Origin: Bacteroidales bacterium
Lineage (GTDB): Bacteria; Bacteroidota; Bacteroidia; Bacteroidales; UBA932
Length of the DNA: 64,000 bases
NCBI GenBank assembly: GCA_016285175.1
Contig: JAEEQF010000002.1
Span: forward strand, 28,620-92,619
Direction of reading: 5' to 3'
In this document: piece by piece, positions 37,387-46,267 of the stretch
Layout: every line of letters starts with the position of its first letter
Position numbering within the stretch: position 1 is the first letter of the stretch
Translations under genes and position numbers: made by a program
The notes under the pieces: model-generated
Told to the model about the DNA's origin: nothing
The model's input: the letters and a program-made list of their open reading frames with translations, nothing else
Databases searched by the model: none

Positions 37387-38658
37387 ATGTTGACATTAAA
37401 ACTTTTGCGCGAGTCTCCGGATTTTGTAATCCGGAGACTCGCTGTTAAAAACTTCGACGCCAAGGAAATCGTCGAGAAAGTCATTGCCCTGGACGACAGG
37501 CGCAAAGCCCTCCAGACGGAGAGCGACGCCCTCCTGGGCCAGCAGAAGAAGGCTGCCGCCGCCATCGGCCAGCTCATGAAAGAAGGCAGGAAGGCCGAAG
37601 CGGAAGCCGCCAAGGCCGAGGTAGCCACCCTGAAGGAACGCTCCAATGCCCTCCTGAAGGAGGCCGATGCCACCATCGAGGAGCTGCAGAACCAGCTGGT
37701 CCTGCTCCCCAATCTTCCTTGCGAGATAGTTCCGGAAGGAAAGGGGGCCGAGGACAACCTGGTGGTGAAGATGGGCGGCCCGGAAGTGCAGCTTCCGGAG
37801 AATGCCCTCCCGCACTGGGAGCTGGCAAAGAAGTACGACATCATCGACTTCGACCTGGGCGTCAAGATTACCGGCGCCGGCTTCCCCGTGTATAAGGGCA
37901 AGGGTGCCAAGCTGCAGCGCGCCCTCATCAACTACTTCCTGGACCGCAACACCGCGGCTGGCTACAAGGAAGTGGAGCCGCCTGTGATGGTGAACGCCGC
38001 ATCGGGCTTCGGCACCGGCCAGCTGCCGGACAAGGAAGGCCAGATGTACCACGCCAACCTGGACGACTTCTATATGGTGCCCACGGCGGAGGTCCCTGTG
38101 ACCAACATCTTCCGTGACGTGATCCTGGGTGCCGACCAGTTCCCGCAGATGCTCACGGCCTATACGCCCTGCTTCCGCCGGGAGGCCGGTTCCTACGGCA
38201 AGGACGTGCGCGGTCTTAACCGCCTGCACCAGTTCGACAAAGTGGAGATCGTGCGGGTGGAAAGGCCGGAGAACAGCTACGCCGCCCTGGACCAGATGGT
38301 GGCCCACGTGGAGAGCCTGGTGAACGAGCTGGGTCTCAAGTACCGGATCCTTCGCCTCTGCGGCGGGGACATGAGCTTCACATCGGCCATCACTTACGAC
38401 TTCGAACTCTGGAGCGCCGCCCAGGGACGCTGGCTGGAAATCTCCTCCGTGTCCAATTTCGAGAGCTACCAGGCCAACCGCCTCAAGTGCCGTTTCCGTG
38501 ACGAGGAAGGCAAGATGCAACTGGCCCATACCCTCAACGGCAGTTCGCTGGCCCTTCCTCGCGTGGTGGCCGCCCTGCTGGAAGACAACCAGAAGGACGG
38601 GTACATTGAGATTCCCGCATGCCTCCGTCCGTACACCGGCTTCGACCGCATTGACTAA
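37387..38658 (+). CDS. serS: Seryl-tRNA synthetase
   Basis: A 423-residue class II synthetase. The N-terminal long coiled-coil arm that grips tRNA-Ser spans about residues 30-100. Class II motifs are visible: PCFRREAGSYGKDVRGLNR (motif 2 region) and LNGSSLALPRVVAALLEDNQ (motif 3), with TAEVPVTN before them. Length is normal. It lies 3 bp after rpmA and its end overlaps the start of ruvC by 8 bp. Confidence 0.97.
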   Translation: MLTLKLLRESPDFVIRRLAVKNFDAKEIVEKVIALDDRRKALQTESDALLGQQKKAAAAIGQLMKEGRKAEAEAAKAEVATLKERSNALLKEADATIEELQNQLVLLPNLPCEIVPEGKGAEDNLVVKMGGPEVQLPENALPHWELAKKYDIIDFDLGVKITGAGFPVYKGKGAKLQRALINYFLDRNTAAGYKEVEPPVMVNAASGFGTGQLPDKEGQMYHANLDDFYMVPTAEVPVTNIFRDVILGADQFPQMLTAYTPCFRREAGSYGKDVRGLNRLHQFDKVEIVRVERPENSYAALDQMVAHVESLVNELGLKYRILRLCGGDMSFTSAITYDFELWSAAQGRWLEISSVSNFESYQANRLKCRFRDEEGKMQLAHTLNGSSLALPRVVAALLEDNQKDGYIEIPACLRPYTGFDRID

Positions 38659-39208
38659 GGAAAAGATCATACTCGGCATAGACCCCGGAACCCAGCTGCT
38701 GGGATTCGGGGTCATCCGTGTATCGGGCAAGAAGCCGGAATATATGGATATGGGCGTGCTGGACCTCCGGAAAGAGGCCGATGCCTATACCAAGCTGCGC
38801 GCCATCTACGACTGCATCTCGGAGGTGTGCAAATCCTATCATCCCACGGAACTGGCCATCGAAAGCCCCTTCTACGGAAAGAACGCCCAGGTGGTCCTGA
38901 AGCTGGGCCGGGCACAGGGCGCTGCCATCATAGCCGCCCTGGAGTACGGGGTGGAGAGCGTGACGGAGTATGCTCCCCGCAAGGCCAAGGAGGCCATCGT
39001 GGGCAACGGCGCCGCTTCCAAGGAGCAGGTGCAGCTGATGCTGGAAAAAACCCTGGGCGTAAAGCTGGAATCCAAGCACCTGGATGCCACGGATGCCCTG
39101 GCCATAGCCCTTTGCCATCATTATCAGACAGTTAACCCGCTGGTCTCCGTAAAGGGGAAGGCCGGATGGGAACAGTTTGTGAAGGAAAACCCCGGCCGGA
39201 TAAAATAA
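38651..39208 (+). CDS. ruvC: Holliday junction resolvase RuvC
   Basis: A 185-residue endodeoxyribonuclease that cuts Holliday junctions. Catalytic acidic residues are visible in GIDPGTQ, the Glu of AIESPFYGKNAQ, and the DATDALAIALCHH segment. No ATG gives a plausible N-terminus; the best start is the TTG at 38651 (LTKEKIILGIDPG), which overlaps the serS stop by 8 bp. That makes translational coupling to serS likely. Confidence 0.93.
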   Translation: MTKEKIILGIDPGTQLLGFGVIRVSGKKPEYMDMGVLDLRKEADAYTKLRAIYDCISEVCKSYHPTELAIESPFYGKNAQVVLKLGRAQGAAIIAALEYGVESVTEYAPRKAKEAIVGNGAASKEQVQLMLEKTLGVKLESKHLDATDALAIALCHHYQTVNPLVSVKGKAGWEQFVKENPGRIK

Positions 39209-39287
39209 TTGGTGCAAAATTCTCTTTTTTTATTAAACTTTTACCAGGGCGATGCGTCTAAAACATCGTGATTTGGTATTGATATTT

Positions 39288-42200
39288 ATGGTAAGAAAAA
39301 CTATCCTGGCCGTTATCGGCCTGTTCGCAGCCCTGGCACTGAGTGCCCAGAATTACAAGGTTACCATGAAACTTTCGGACTCCATCACCGGTGAGGCGGT
39401 GGGTTTCGCCACGGTTTCGCTTACCCCGGAGAGGGGATCGGCCAAGTACTCCCTGAGTGACGCCACTGGTAATGTAACCTTGGAAAAGGTCCGTAAAGGC
39501 AAGTACGTCCTCAAGGCGGAACTCCTTGGCTATCTTCCTTATACGCAAGAAGTTATCGTGGAAGAGAAGGACCTGGACCTGGGCACGCTCAAGATGGACC
39601 TGAATCAGGAGGAGCTGGATGCCGCTTCCGTCTCCGCCACGGGCAACCCCATTATCATTAAGAAGGATACGGTAGAATATAATGCATCGTCCTATAAGAT
39701 TACGGACGACAATATGCTGGTGGACCTGCTCCGCAAGCTCCCCGGCATCGAGGTGGGCGACGACGGTACCATCACCTCCAACGGTGAAACCATCTCCCGC
39801 ATCACCATCGACGGCAAGACCTTCTTCCTGGACGACCCGCAGGTGGCTACCTCCAACCTCCCCGCCAAGCTGGTGGAGAAGGTGAAGGTGATCAAGAAGA
39901 AGAGTGAGCAGGCCGAATTCACCGGTATCGACGACGGCAACGAGGAAACCATCATCGACCTTACCGTGCAGCAGGGTATGATGAACGGTATCTTCGGCAA
40001 CCTGGTAGCCGGTGGCGGTCACGATATCCCGTCTGAATATAACTCCCTGAACGACTGGCGCTTCCAGGCCAATGGCATGGTGGGCCGATTCACCGATAAC
40101 AGCCAGCTCTCCGTCCTGGGCAATGCCGGCAACGGCCCCCGTGGCGTGGGCTTCAACAACTTCTCCGGCGGCATGATGGGCGGTATGATGGGCGGCATGG
40201 GCGGCGCCATGATGGGCGGCGGCATGATGGGCGGCGGTATGATGGGAGGCGGCGGCATGGGCGGCTTCGGCGGCGGTGGCATCACCACTTCCTGGATGCT
40301 GGGTGCCAACGCTTCCATGGACCTGTTCGACGGCAATATGGAACTGGCCGTTCCCTACCAGTACCAGGGTTCCATGAACAATTCCCTCTCCGATTCCTAT
40401 AAGGAGACTTATGTGGCCCAGGGCAATACCCTCATTTCCAACTCCAAAAGTGACAACGACCAGAATACCTGGGGCCATTCCATCTCCATGCGTCTGGACC
40501 ACAAGTTCTCGGACAATACTTCCCTCATGATCCAGCCGCAATTCAACTTCGGCGGCGGTGATTATATCCAGCGGTCCATGTCCGACACCTGGCGCCGGGA
40601 TGGAGCCGGTAATGACACCAAGAACAATGACAGCTGGAGCCTCAACAGCGGCGTGAACAAGAACCTCACCTTCAGCGGCCGCGGTATCCTGCGCCAGCGC
40701 CTGGGCATGCCGGGACGTACCCTCTCCCTCAACTTCAACTGGAACATCCGGGACAACCGGATGGACGGCTACAACCAGTCGCTCACCAATACCTATATGA
40801 TGGGTAAAAGCAATTTGGATGTGGTGAACCAGCGCATCGACCAGGTCCAGAAGAGCCAGACCCTGGGTGCCAGCCTGGTGTACACGGAACCCCTGGGCAA
40901 CAACTTCTATATGGAGGGAAGATACCAGATTAACTGGAGCAACTCCCTTACCGACAAGAAGGCCTTTGACAGCGGCAACCCGTACGATTATAACAGCAGT
41001 CCCGTAATCCGTGACCTTACCATGGGCTACAATCCTGCAGGCGAGAAGCAGAACGATACGTACAGTAACAACGTAGTCAGCAAGAACCTCAACCAGACCA
41101 TCGGCCTTTCGTTCATGTACCAGGAGGACTGGATCCGCGCCCAGCTGGGTGCACAGGCCATCCCCACCCGTCAGTACAACCTCACCAACGGCAAGGAGTA
41201 TGATCCCGGTACCATCTGGAACTTCGCCCCCCGTGCCATGCTGCAGTACGACTTCAACGAGAATGCCAACATCCGAGTCAACTACAACGGCCGCAGCGGA
41301 CAGCCCTCTACCAACCAGCTGAATCCGGTGCTGGACAACACCAACCCGCTTTCCCTGTCCCTGGGTAACCCGTACCTGACCCCTTACTTCAACCATAATA
41401 TGCGTCTGGAACTGGAATACTCCAACCGGGCCACCTTCTTCACCGCCCGCTTCAACCTGAACGGCGGCATGAACCAGAACCCCATTTCCAACGCCAACTG
41501 GTACGATGAGGGCGGCCGTCAGTACTCCTTCCCGGTGAACGGCAAGAACACCTTCAACGGCGGCGGTTCCATTATGATCAACGCCCCCATCGCCAAGTCC
41601 AACTTCTCCATTTCCAACATGATCAATGCCAACTACAGCATGACCAGCAGCTACATCGGAAACGGAAATCTGGATATGGACAACTACTTCAAGATGGACG
41701 GTGAAAGGGAGTATTTCGACTATGAAGCCTTCCACGACTTCTATTTCGTGAACAATCCGGACCAGTGGGCCAAGGACTTCCTGGCCAACGAGACCCGTAC
41801 CCTCACCCTCATGGAGAACTTCACCGGTACTTACCGCTCCGACGACATCGAGGTCCGCGTAGGTTTCCGTACCAATGTGCGCAAGCCCTGGTACACCGTG
41901 CAGAGTGCCGTGGCCGCTACCTGGAACAACGCCGTGAACGGTTCCTTCATGTGGACGGTGGGCGATACCGGCCTCAGCATCAACACGGATGCCAACTACC
42001 GCTGGTACAGGGGTTACACTACGGAGCAGCCTTCCGAGTTCATCTGGAACGCCTCCATCTCCAAGACCATCTTCCGGGGTCAGGCAACCATTTCCCTGGC
42101 AGCCTATGATATCCTGGGACAGTCCCGTGCACAGAACGTGACCATCACGGACAACTACTATCAGGAAACCAACAACCGCACCCGTCTGGGCCGGTACATC

Positions 42201-42365
42201 ATGCTCAACTTCTCCTGGCGCTTCGGCACCTTCGGCGGCGGACGCGGCATGTTCGGCGGCGGTCGTGGCATGGGCGGTGGCCGTGGTGGCCGTGGCGGCG
42301 GCTTCGGCGGTGGCCGTGGCGGCTTCGGCGGCGGCATGGGTGGCGGCGGATTCCGTCCCATGTAA
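39288..42365 (+). CDS. Outer-membrane beta-barrel (TonB-receptor-like) protein with Gly/Met-rich loop and RGG tail
   Basis: A 1025-residue exported protein starting at the ATG at 39288, which gives a clean signal peptide (MVRKTILAVIGLFAALALSA); an ATG at 39252 is also in frame. A carboxypeptidase-regulatory-like domain is at about 22-105, then a plug-like segment (MLVDLLRKLPGIEV, ITIDGKTFFLDDP) and a long barrel, as in the outer-membrane beta-barrel family PF14905. Residues about 290-325 are a tract of only Gly, Met and a few Ala/Phe. The last about 45 residues are a Gly/Arg repeat (GGGRGMFGGGRGMGGGRGG). The cargo is unknown. It is single and not next to a SusD gene. Confidence 0.88.
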   Translation: MVRKTILAVIGLFAALALSAQNYKVTMKLSDSITGEAVGFATVSLTPERGSAKYSLSDATGNVTLEKVRKGKYVLKAELLGYLPYTQEVIVEEKDLDLGTLKMDLNQEELDAASVSATGNPIIIKKDTVEYNASSYKITDDNMLVDLLRKLPGIEVGDDGTITSNGETISRITIDGKTFFLDDPQVATSNLPAKLVEKVKVIKKKSEQAEFTGIDDGNEETIIDLTVQQGMMNGIFGNLVAGGGHDIPSEYNSLNDWRFQANGMVGRFTDNSQLSVLGNAGNGPRGVGFNNFSGGMMGGMMGGMGGAMMGGGMMGGGMMGGGGMGGFGGGGITTSWMLGANASMDLFDGNMELAVPYQYQGSMNNSLSDSYKETYVAQGNTLISNSKSDNDQNTWGHSISMRLDHKFSDNTSLMIQPQFNFGGGDYIQRSMSDTWRRDGAGNDTKNNDSWSLNSGVNKNLTFSGRGILRQRLGMPGRTLSLNFNWNIRDNRMDGYNQSLTNTYMMGKSNLDVVNQRIDQVQKSQTLGASLVYTEPLGNNFYMEGRYQINWSNSLTDKKAFDSGNPYDYNSSPVIRDLTMGYNPAGEKQNDTYSNNVVSKNLNQTIGLSFMYQEDWIRAQLGAQAIPTRQYNLTNGKEYDPGTIWNFAPRAMLQYDFNENANIRVNYNGRSGQPSTNQLNPVLDNTNPLSLSLGNPYLTPYFNHNMRLELEYSNRATFFTARFNLNGGMNQNPISNANWYDEGGRQYSFPVNGKNTFNGGGSIMINAPIAKSNFSISNMINANYSMTSSYIGNGNLDMDNYFKMDGEREYFDYEAFHDFYFVNNPDQWAKDFLANETRTLTLMENFTGTYRSDDIEVRVGFRTNVRKPWYTVQSAVAATWNNAVNGSFMWTVGDTGLSINTDANYRWYRGYTTEQPSEFIWNASISKTIFRGQATISLAAYDILGQSRAQNVTITDNYYQETNNRTRLGRYIMLNFSWRFGTFGGGRGMFGGGRGMGGGRGGRGGGFGGGRGGFGGGMGGGGFRPM

Positions 42366-42402
42366 TAGAGCGAAATGCTTGATAAATAACCAGTTAGAAT
42401 GT

Positions 42403-42434
42403 GCTCCCTGTGATTCCGGTCACAGGGAGCTTTT
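42403..42434. terminator. Bidirectional terminator
   Basis: GCTCCCTGTG (42403-42412) pairs with CACAGGGAGC (42421-42430) and is followed by TTTT. It lies between the convergent beta-barrel and rluD genes. Confidence 0.85.
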
Positions 42435-42456
42435 GTTAATCAGCTGGAAATCAGGA

Positions 42457-43527
42457 TTATAGGTTCTGCGTGTAAGTCCGCCATTTTTCTATTAAGGCGG
42501 ACATGTCGGCTGGAACGGGGACTTCGAAGAAGAGGCGCTCTCCGGTGCGGGGATGGGTGAAGCCCAGGGTGCGGGCGTGCAGGGCCTGCCGCGGGCACAG
42601 GGCAAAGCAGTTCTGGATGAACTGCCGATACTTGGCGTAGATGGTGCCCTGGCGGATTTCGGAGCCGCCGTACCGCTCGTCGTTGAAGAGGGGATGGCCG
42701 ATGGAGGCCATATGCACCCGGATCTGGTGCGTTCGGCCGGTTTCCAGGCGGCATTCCACCACGGTGATGAAACCGTAACGCTCCAGTACCCGCCAGTGCG
42801 TGACGGCCCACTTTCCCTTTTCCGGATCGTCATAGACCTTGAAGCGCAGGCGGTCGTTCGGGTCCCGGCCGATGGTTCCTTCAATGGTGCCTTCGTCTTC
42901 GGCCAGGTTGCCCCAGACTACGGCTGTGTATATGCGGTCGATGGAATGGACGAAGAACTGGTCGGCCAGGTTCAGCTGGGCCGGGGGATTCTTGGCCACC
43001 ACCAGCAGCCCGGAAGTGTCCTTGTCGATACGGTGCACCAGCACGCCCATCCTCTCGTCTTCGGCATCGGCCTCCTGCTTCAGGCCCAGGTGGAAGGCCA
43101 GGGCGTTCACCAGCGTGCCGTTGTAGTTGCCGTGGCCGGGATGCACCACCATCCCGGCGGGCTTGTTCACCACCAGCACGTCTTCGTCTTCATATACTAT
43201 GTCCAGGGGAATGTCTTCCGGCAGGATCTCCAGCCCGCGCCGCTCGTAAGGCATCACGAACTTGATCACATCGCAGGGACGCACCACATAGTTGGCCTTT
43301 ACCGGAACGTCGTTCACCAGCACGTAGCCCAGCTTGATGGCCTGCTGTACGCGGCTGCGGGAGGTGTCCTCCTGGTGCGTGGCAATGAATTTGTCTATCC
43401 GCACAGGCTCCTGGCCCTTATCGGCCACCAGGCGGAAATGCTCAAACAGCACGTCGGTTCCGCTATCCTCCCCGCTTACTTCTTTGAGGGGGTCAAGGGC
43501 AGGTGCGGTGAGGGTACTCTCTGTCAT
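42457..43527 (-). CDS. rluD: RluD-type 23S rRNA pseudouridine synthase
   Basis: A 356-residue RluA-family enzyme: an N-terminal S4 RNA-binding domain (RIDKFIATHQEDTSRSRVQQAIKLG) and a catalytic domain with the Asp in VHRIDKDTSGLLVVAKN. ETGRTHQIRVHMASIGHPL is the typical C-terminal motif. The assigned ATG at 43527 lies inside a dispersed 27-bp repeat, so the first residues (MT) are repeat-derived. A GTG shortly downstream (before LFEHFRLVADKG) is a possible alternative start. It follows the PASTA gene, separated only by the repeat. Confidence 0.92.
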   Translation of the reverse strand: MTESTLTAPALDPLKEVSGEDSGTDVLFEHFRLVADKGQEPVRIDKFIATHQEDTSRSRVQQAIKLGYVLVNDVPVKANYVVRPCDVIKFVMPYERRGLEILPEDIPLDIVYEDEDVLVVNKPAGMVVHPGHGNYNGTLVNALAFHLGLKQEADAEDERMGVLVHRIDKDTSGLLVVAKNPPAQLNLADQFFVHSIDRIYTAVVWGNLAEDEGTIEGTIGRDPNDRLRFKVYDDPEKGKWAVTHWRVLERYGFITVVECRLETGRTHQIRVHMASIGHPLFNDERYGGSEIRQGTIYAKYRQFIQNCFALCPRQALHARTLGFTHPRTGERLFFEVPVPADMSALIEKWRTYTQNL

Positions 43528-43548
43528 TCTGAGCGAAGCGAAGAATCT
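43522..43548 (+). repeat. Dispersed CATTCTGAGCGAAGCGAAG repeat, copy B
   Basis: Identical to copy A. On the minus strand it overlaps the last bases of the PASTA stop codon and supplies the rluD start codon. Confidence 0.95.
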
Positions 43549-44317
43549 ACTGGGCGGGAAGTTTGGAACTGTCCAGGGTGAGGTAGATGTTGATGGCGGT
43601 GCCCAGGGTCTTGGAGGCGCCCAGGGCATCCTGCCGGTACACCACGGCGTTCACTGAATCGGCATAAGACTTGATGCCTTCGTCAAAGCGCACGCGGCCC
43701 ACGTTCAGGAAACGGTCGTGCAGGGCATCTACGGCCCGCACATACTTCATGCCGATCAGGCGGGGCACAACCGTGGTGCTTTCTTCATTGCCCAGGCCCA
43801 CGGTGAGGTCTATGGGAGAACCGCTCACCACCAGGTCTCCGGCCTTCACTTCCCGGCCGTTCAGGGTTTGTCCCAGCACGTTGTTGGTGGCGATATCCTT
43901 CACATAATTGAGTTTTCCCAAGTCCAGGCCCCGGTTCTGGAGTTCGGCCCGCGCTTCGATCACAGAATAACCGTACAGGTTGGGCATCACCACCTTGCGG
44001 GGGACTATGGAGTTGATGGTGAGAAAGATGCTGCGGCCTTTCTTCACGGTGGCGCCGGCCTTGGGCTGCTGCCGGTACACCACGCCCGCACCCAGCCTGC
44101 GTACAAAGACGGAGTCCACCACCTTCACGCCCACGTGGGAGGCCGATGCCAGCTCTTCCGCCTGGGCTACGGTGAGGTTGGTGAAATCCGGTGCCGTGAC
44201 GGTTTTTCCGTGACGGGTGATGGCGTTGAGGCCGATGGAGGCCAGCACCACCAGTACCACGATGACTGCCACCGCCGCCAGGATATTCTTGAGGATCCAG
44301 TTATCTTTGAAAGCCAT
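43547..44317 (-). CDS. PASTA-domain membrane protein
   Basis: A 256-residue protein with one N-terminal membrane helix (about residues 10-32) and three PASTA domains outside the membrane (starting at TVTAPDFTNLTVAQAEELA, KVVMPNLYGYSVIEARAEL and TTVVPRLIGMKYVRAVDAL). PASTA domains bind peptidoglycan or beta-lactam-like ligands in other proteins. No kinase or transpeptidase domain is attached, so its role is probably cell-wall binding. It is transcribed away from lnt and is followed by rluD, a gene order often seen in Bacteroidota. Confidence 0.9.
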   Translation of the reverse strand: MAFKDNWILKNILAAVAVIVVLVVLASIGLNAITRHGKTVTAPDFTNLTVAQAEELASASHVGVKVVDSVFVRRLGAGVVYRQQPKAGATVKKGRSIFLTINSIVPRKVVMPNLYGYSVIEARAELQNRGLDLGKLNYVKDIATNNVLGQTLNGREVKAGDLVVSGSPIDLTVGLGNEESTTVVPRLIGMKYVRAVDALHDRFLNVGRVRFDEGIKSYADSVNAVVYRQDALGASKTLGTAINIYLTLDSSKLPAQ

Positions 44318-44364
44318 ACTTCCAGAATCGTTTTCTATTCTGCGAAGTTACAAAAAATAATTCA

Positions 44365-44372
44365 TATCTTTG
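44365..44372 (+). promoter_or_regulatory. -7 promoter box of lnt (leaderless)
   Basis: TATCTTTG ends 5 nt before the GTG at 44378. Confidence 0.6.
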
Positions 44373-44377
44373 TTTTT

Positions 44378-46210
44378 GTGAGAAAGCCATCCCTCATATT
44401 CCCGGCCCTTTCGCTGGCCTTTGTGGTGCTGATGAGCCTGCCGTGGCTGGTGCCGCATACAGGCTGGACGGCGCTCATCGGCCTGCTGCCTCTGCTTATT
44501 ATGGAGCGGCTGGCGGCCGGGGAAGGCCGGAAGCATTTCTGGTGGTGGCACTACGGTACGTTTGTGCTCTGGAACGCCGTAACCACCTGGTGGGTAGGGG
44601 AGGCCACTGTTGGCGGCGCCATCTTTGCCATCCTGGCCAATTCCCTGCAGATGTCGCTGGTATTCGGCAGCTTCCGCTGGGTGAAACGCCGGCTGGGCGG
44701 GGCGCTGCCGTACCTTTTCCTGGCGGTGGCCTGGCTGGCCTGGGAAAAGTATTACCTCACGGTGGCGGAGATTTCCTGGCCCTGGCTGGTGCTGGGAAAT
44801 GCTTTTGCCGATACAACCGGCCTGGTGCAATGGTACAGCGTGCTCGGACACATGGGCGGTTCGCTGTGGGTCTGGCTGTCCAACCTATCCCTTTTCGGCC
44901 TCATGGTCTCCCTCTCCGACGGCCGTATGGCCAGCTGGAACGGGAAGGCCCGCCTGGCTGCCTTTTCCGGTGCCTTCGCGGCCCTCTTCGGGCCGATGGT
45001 CTGGTCCTGGTGCCTTTCTTACAAGGATTCCGGTCCCGAACTGAAAGTGGTCATCGGCCAGCCCAATTACGACCCTTACGAGAAATTCCAGTCCCTCTCG
45101 CGGAAAGAGCAGGACATGCGTTTCCTTTCGCTCCTGGAGCAGGCCGACTGGTCCTCCGGTGAACCCACGCTGGTACTGGCGCCGGAAACCTTCACCTCCC
45201 GGGTCTATACCAACGATGTGGCCCGGCACGAGACTTCCCTCCGTTTCCAGGCCTTCCTGCAGCGCCATCCTCAGGCCACGCTCCTTTATGGCGCTTCCAC
45301 TTACGAGCCGGTGGTTTCTTACTCCCAGCCGCACCCCTGCGCCTATGATCTGGGGAAGGAGACCGATGGGAAGACCGTGTGGATGCTCATGCACAATTCG
45401 GCCATCATCACGGATACATCGGCCCGGTACCAGCTGTTCCATAAGTCCAAGCTGGTGGTGGGGACGGAGCTTACGCCCTATCCCAAGTTCTTTATCCCGC
45501 TGGAGAAGCTGTTGAACCACGGGGAATTCATGATGGCCAAAGACGTTGGCCAGAAGGAGATTTCCTGCCTATCCATGGTTATGCCGCCGGAGACAGATGA
45601 GTCTGCCTCCGCGAAGAATTATGCCGATGCTACGGCAGACTCACCTGTCTCCGGCAATACAATGGTCGATGTTACGGCAGGCTCACCTGTCACCGGCAAT
45701 ACAAAGGCCGATGCTCCGGCAGGCTCACCTGTCTCTGGAAATACCATCTCCATCGGCACGGCGGTGTGTTATGAGTCGGTCTATGGGGAATACTGCACGG
45801 GCTATGTGCGGAAGGGGGCACAGCTGCTGGCGGTTATCACCAACGATGCCTGGTGGGGGAATACGCCCGGATATAAGCAGCATCTGAACTACAGCCGCCT
45901 GCGGGCCATCGAGACCCGCCGATGGGTGGCCCGCAGCGCCAACACGGGCATATCGGCCATCATCGACCCTTGCGGCCGCATCCTGGATCGCACTCCCTGG
46001 TGGGAGCCTACGGTATTGGAGGGGACGGTGAAGCTTTCCACTTACCAGACCTTCTTCGTGCGAAACGGAGATATCGTGGGCCGAATCTCAGTCTTTCTCT
46101 TCTCCCTTTTGTTCCTGGCTGCTGTAATGGCGCGCCATCAGGCGCGGGGCCGGGCCGTGTCTTTTGCGAAAGCAAAAGATGGAAAGGCGAAAAGGCCCCG
46201 GGGGTTTTAG
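44378..46210 (+). CDS. lnt: Apolipoprotein N-acyltransferase with an extra repeat insertion
   Basis: A 610-residue membrane enzyme that adds the third acyl chain to lipoproteins. The start is the GTG at 44378, 5 nt after the promoter box; ATG 44432 is an alternative. About six membrane helices precede a nitrilase-like domain whose triad is Glu270 (APETF), Lys356 (FHKSKLV) and Cys464 (AVCYESVYGEY). Residues about 403-459, directly before the strand carrying Cys464, are an insertion made of a palindromic repeat and three 14-residue units (ADATADSPVSGNTM and variants). This makes the protein about 60-100 residues longer than usual. The same repeat core is in dnaX. Confidence 0.93.
   Translation: MRKPSLIFPALSLAFVVLMSLPWLVPHTGWTALIGLLPLLIMERLAAGEGRKHFWWWHYGTFVLWNAVTTWWVGEATVGGAIFAILANSLQMSLVFGSFRWVKRRLGGALPYLFLAVAWLAWEKYYLTVAEISWPWLVLGNAFADTTGLVQWYSVLGHMGGSLWVWLSNLSLFGLMVSLSDGRMASWNGKARLAAFSGAFAALFGPMVWSWCLSYKDSGPELKVVIGQPNYDPYEKFQSLSRKEQDMRFLSLLEQADWSSGEPTLVLAPETFTSRVYTNDVARHETSLRFQAFLQRHPQATLLYGASTYEPVVSYSQPHPCAYDLGKETDGKTVWMLMHNSAIITDTSARYQLFHKSKLVVGTELTPYPKFFIPLEKLLNHGEFMMAKDVGQKEISCLSMVMPPETDESASAKNYADATADSPVSGNTMVDVTAGSPVTGNTKADAPAGSPVSGNTISIGTAVCYESVYGEYCTGYVRKGAQLLAVITNDAWWGNTPGYKQHLNYSRLRAIETRRWVARSANTGISAIIDPCGRILDRTPWWEPTVLEGTVKLSTYQTFFVRNGDIVGRISVFLFSLLFLAAVMARHQARGRAVSFAKAKDGKAKRPRGF
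45586..45655 (+). repeat. Palindromic element inside lnt
   Basis: Two 22-bp arms (45586-45607 and 45634-45655) are inverted copies matching at 21 of 22 positions, enclosing a 26-bp core. Together with arm ends the core makes the 30-bp sequence (45606-45635) shared with dnaX. It is in frame and adds residues to Lnt. Confidence 0.85.
45623..45745 (+). repeat. Tandem 42-bp repeat inside lnt (about three units)
   Basis: Units start at 45623, 45665 and 45707 (the last is 39 bp). They encode ADATADSPVSGNTM, VDVTAGSPVTGNTK and ADAPAGSPVSGNT. Confidence 0.9.
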
Positions 46211-46230
46211 GGGGCATGCCCCCTAATAAA

Positions 46231-46267
46231 AAAAAGGAGGTAAGCTACTCGAGCTTATCTCCTTTTT
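46231..46267. terminator. Terminator between lnt and RNase G
   Basis: A 16-bp stem with one G-T pair (46231-46246 with 46252-46267) and a T-run on both strands. It overlaps the last codons of the RNase G gene. A short palindrome GGGGGCATGCCCCC lies just upstream at 46210-46223. Confidence 0.8.

Noticed and set aside
40165-40280. Gly/Met tract as a frameshift or assembly artefact
   Set aside because: The frame is unchanged on both sides and the barrel sequence continues normally.
46210-46223. Short palindrome GGGGGCATGCCCCC as a separate regulatory site
   Set aside because: It overlaps the lnt stop and lies directly before the main terminator hairpin, so it is most simply part of the termination region.
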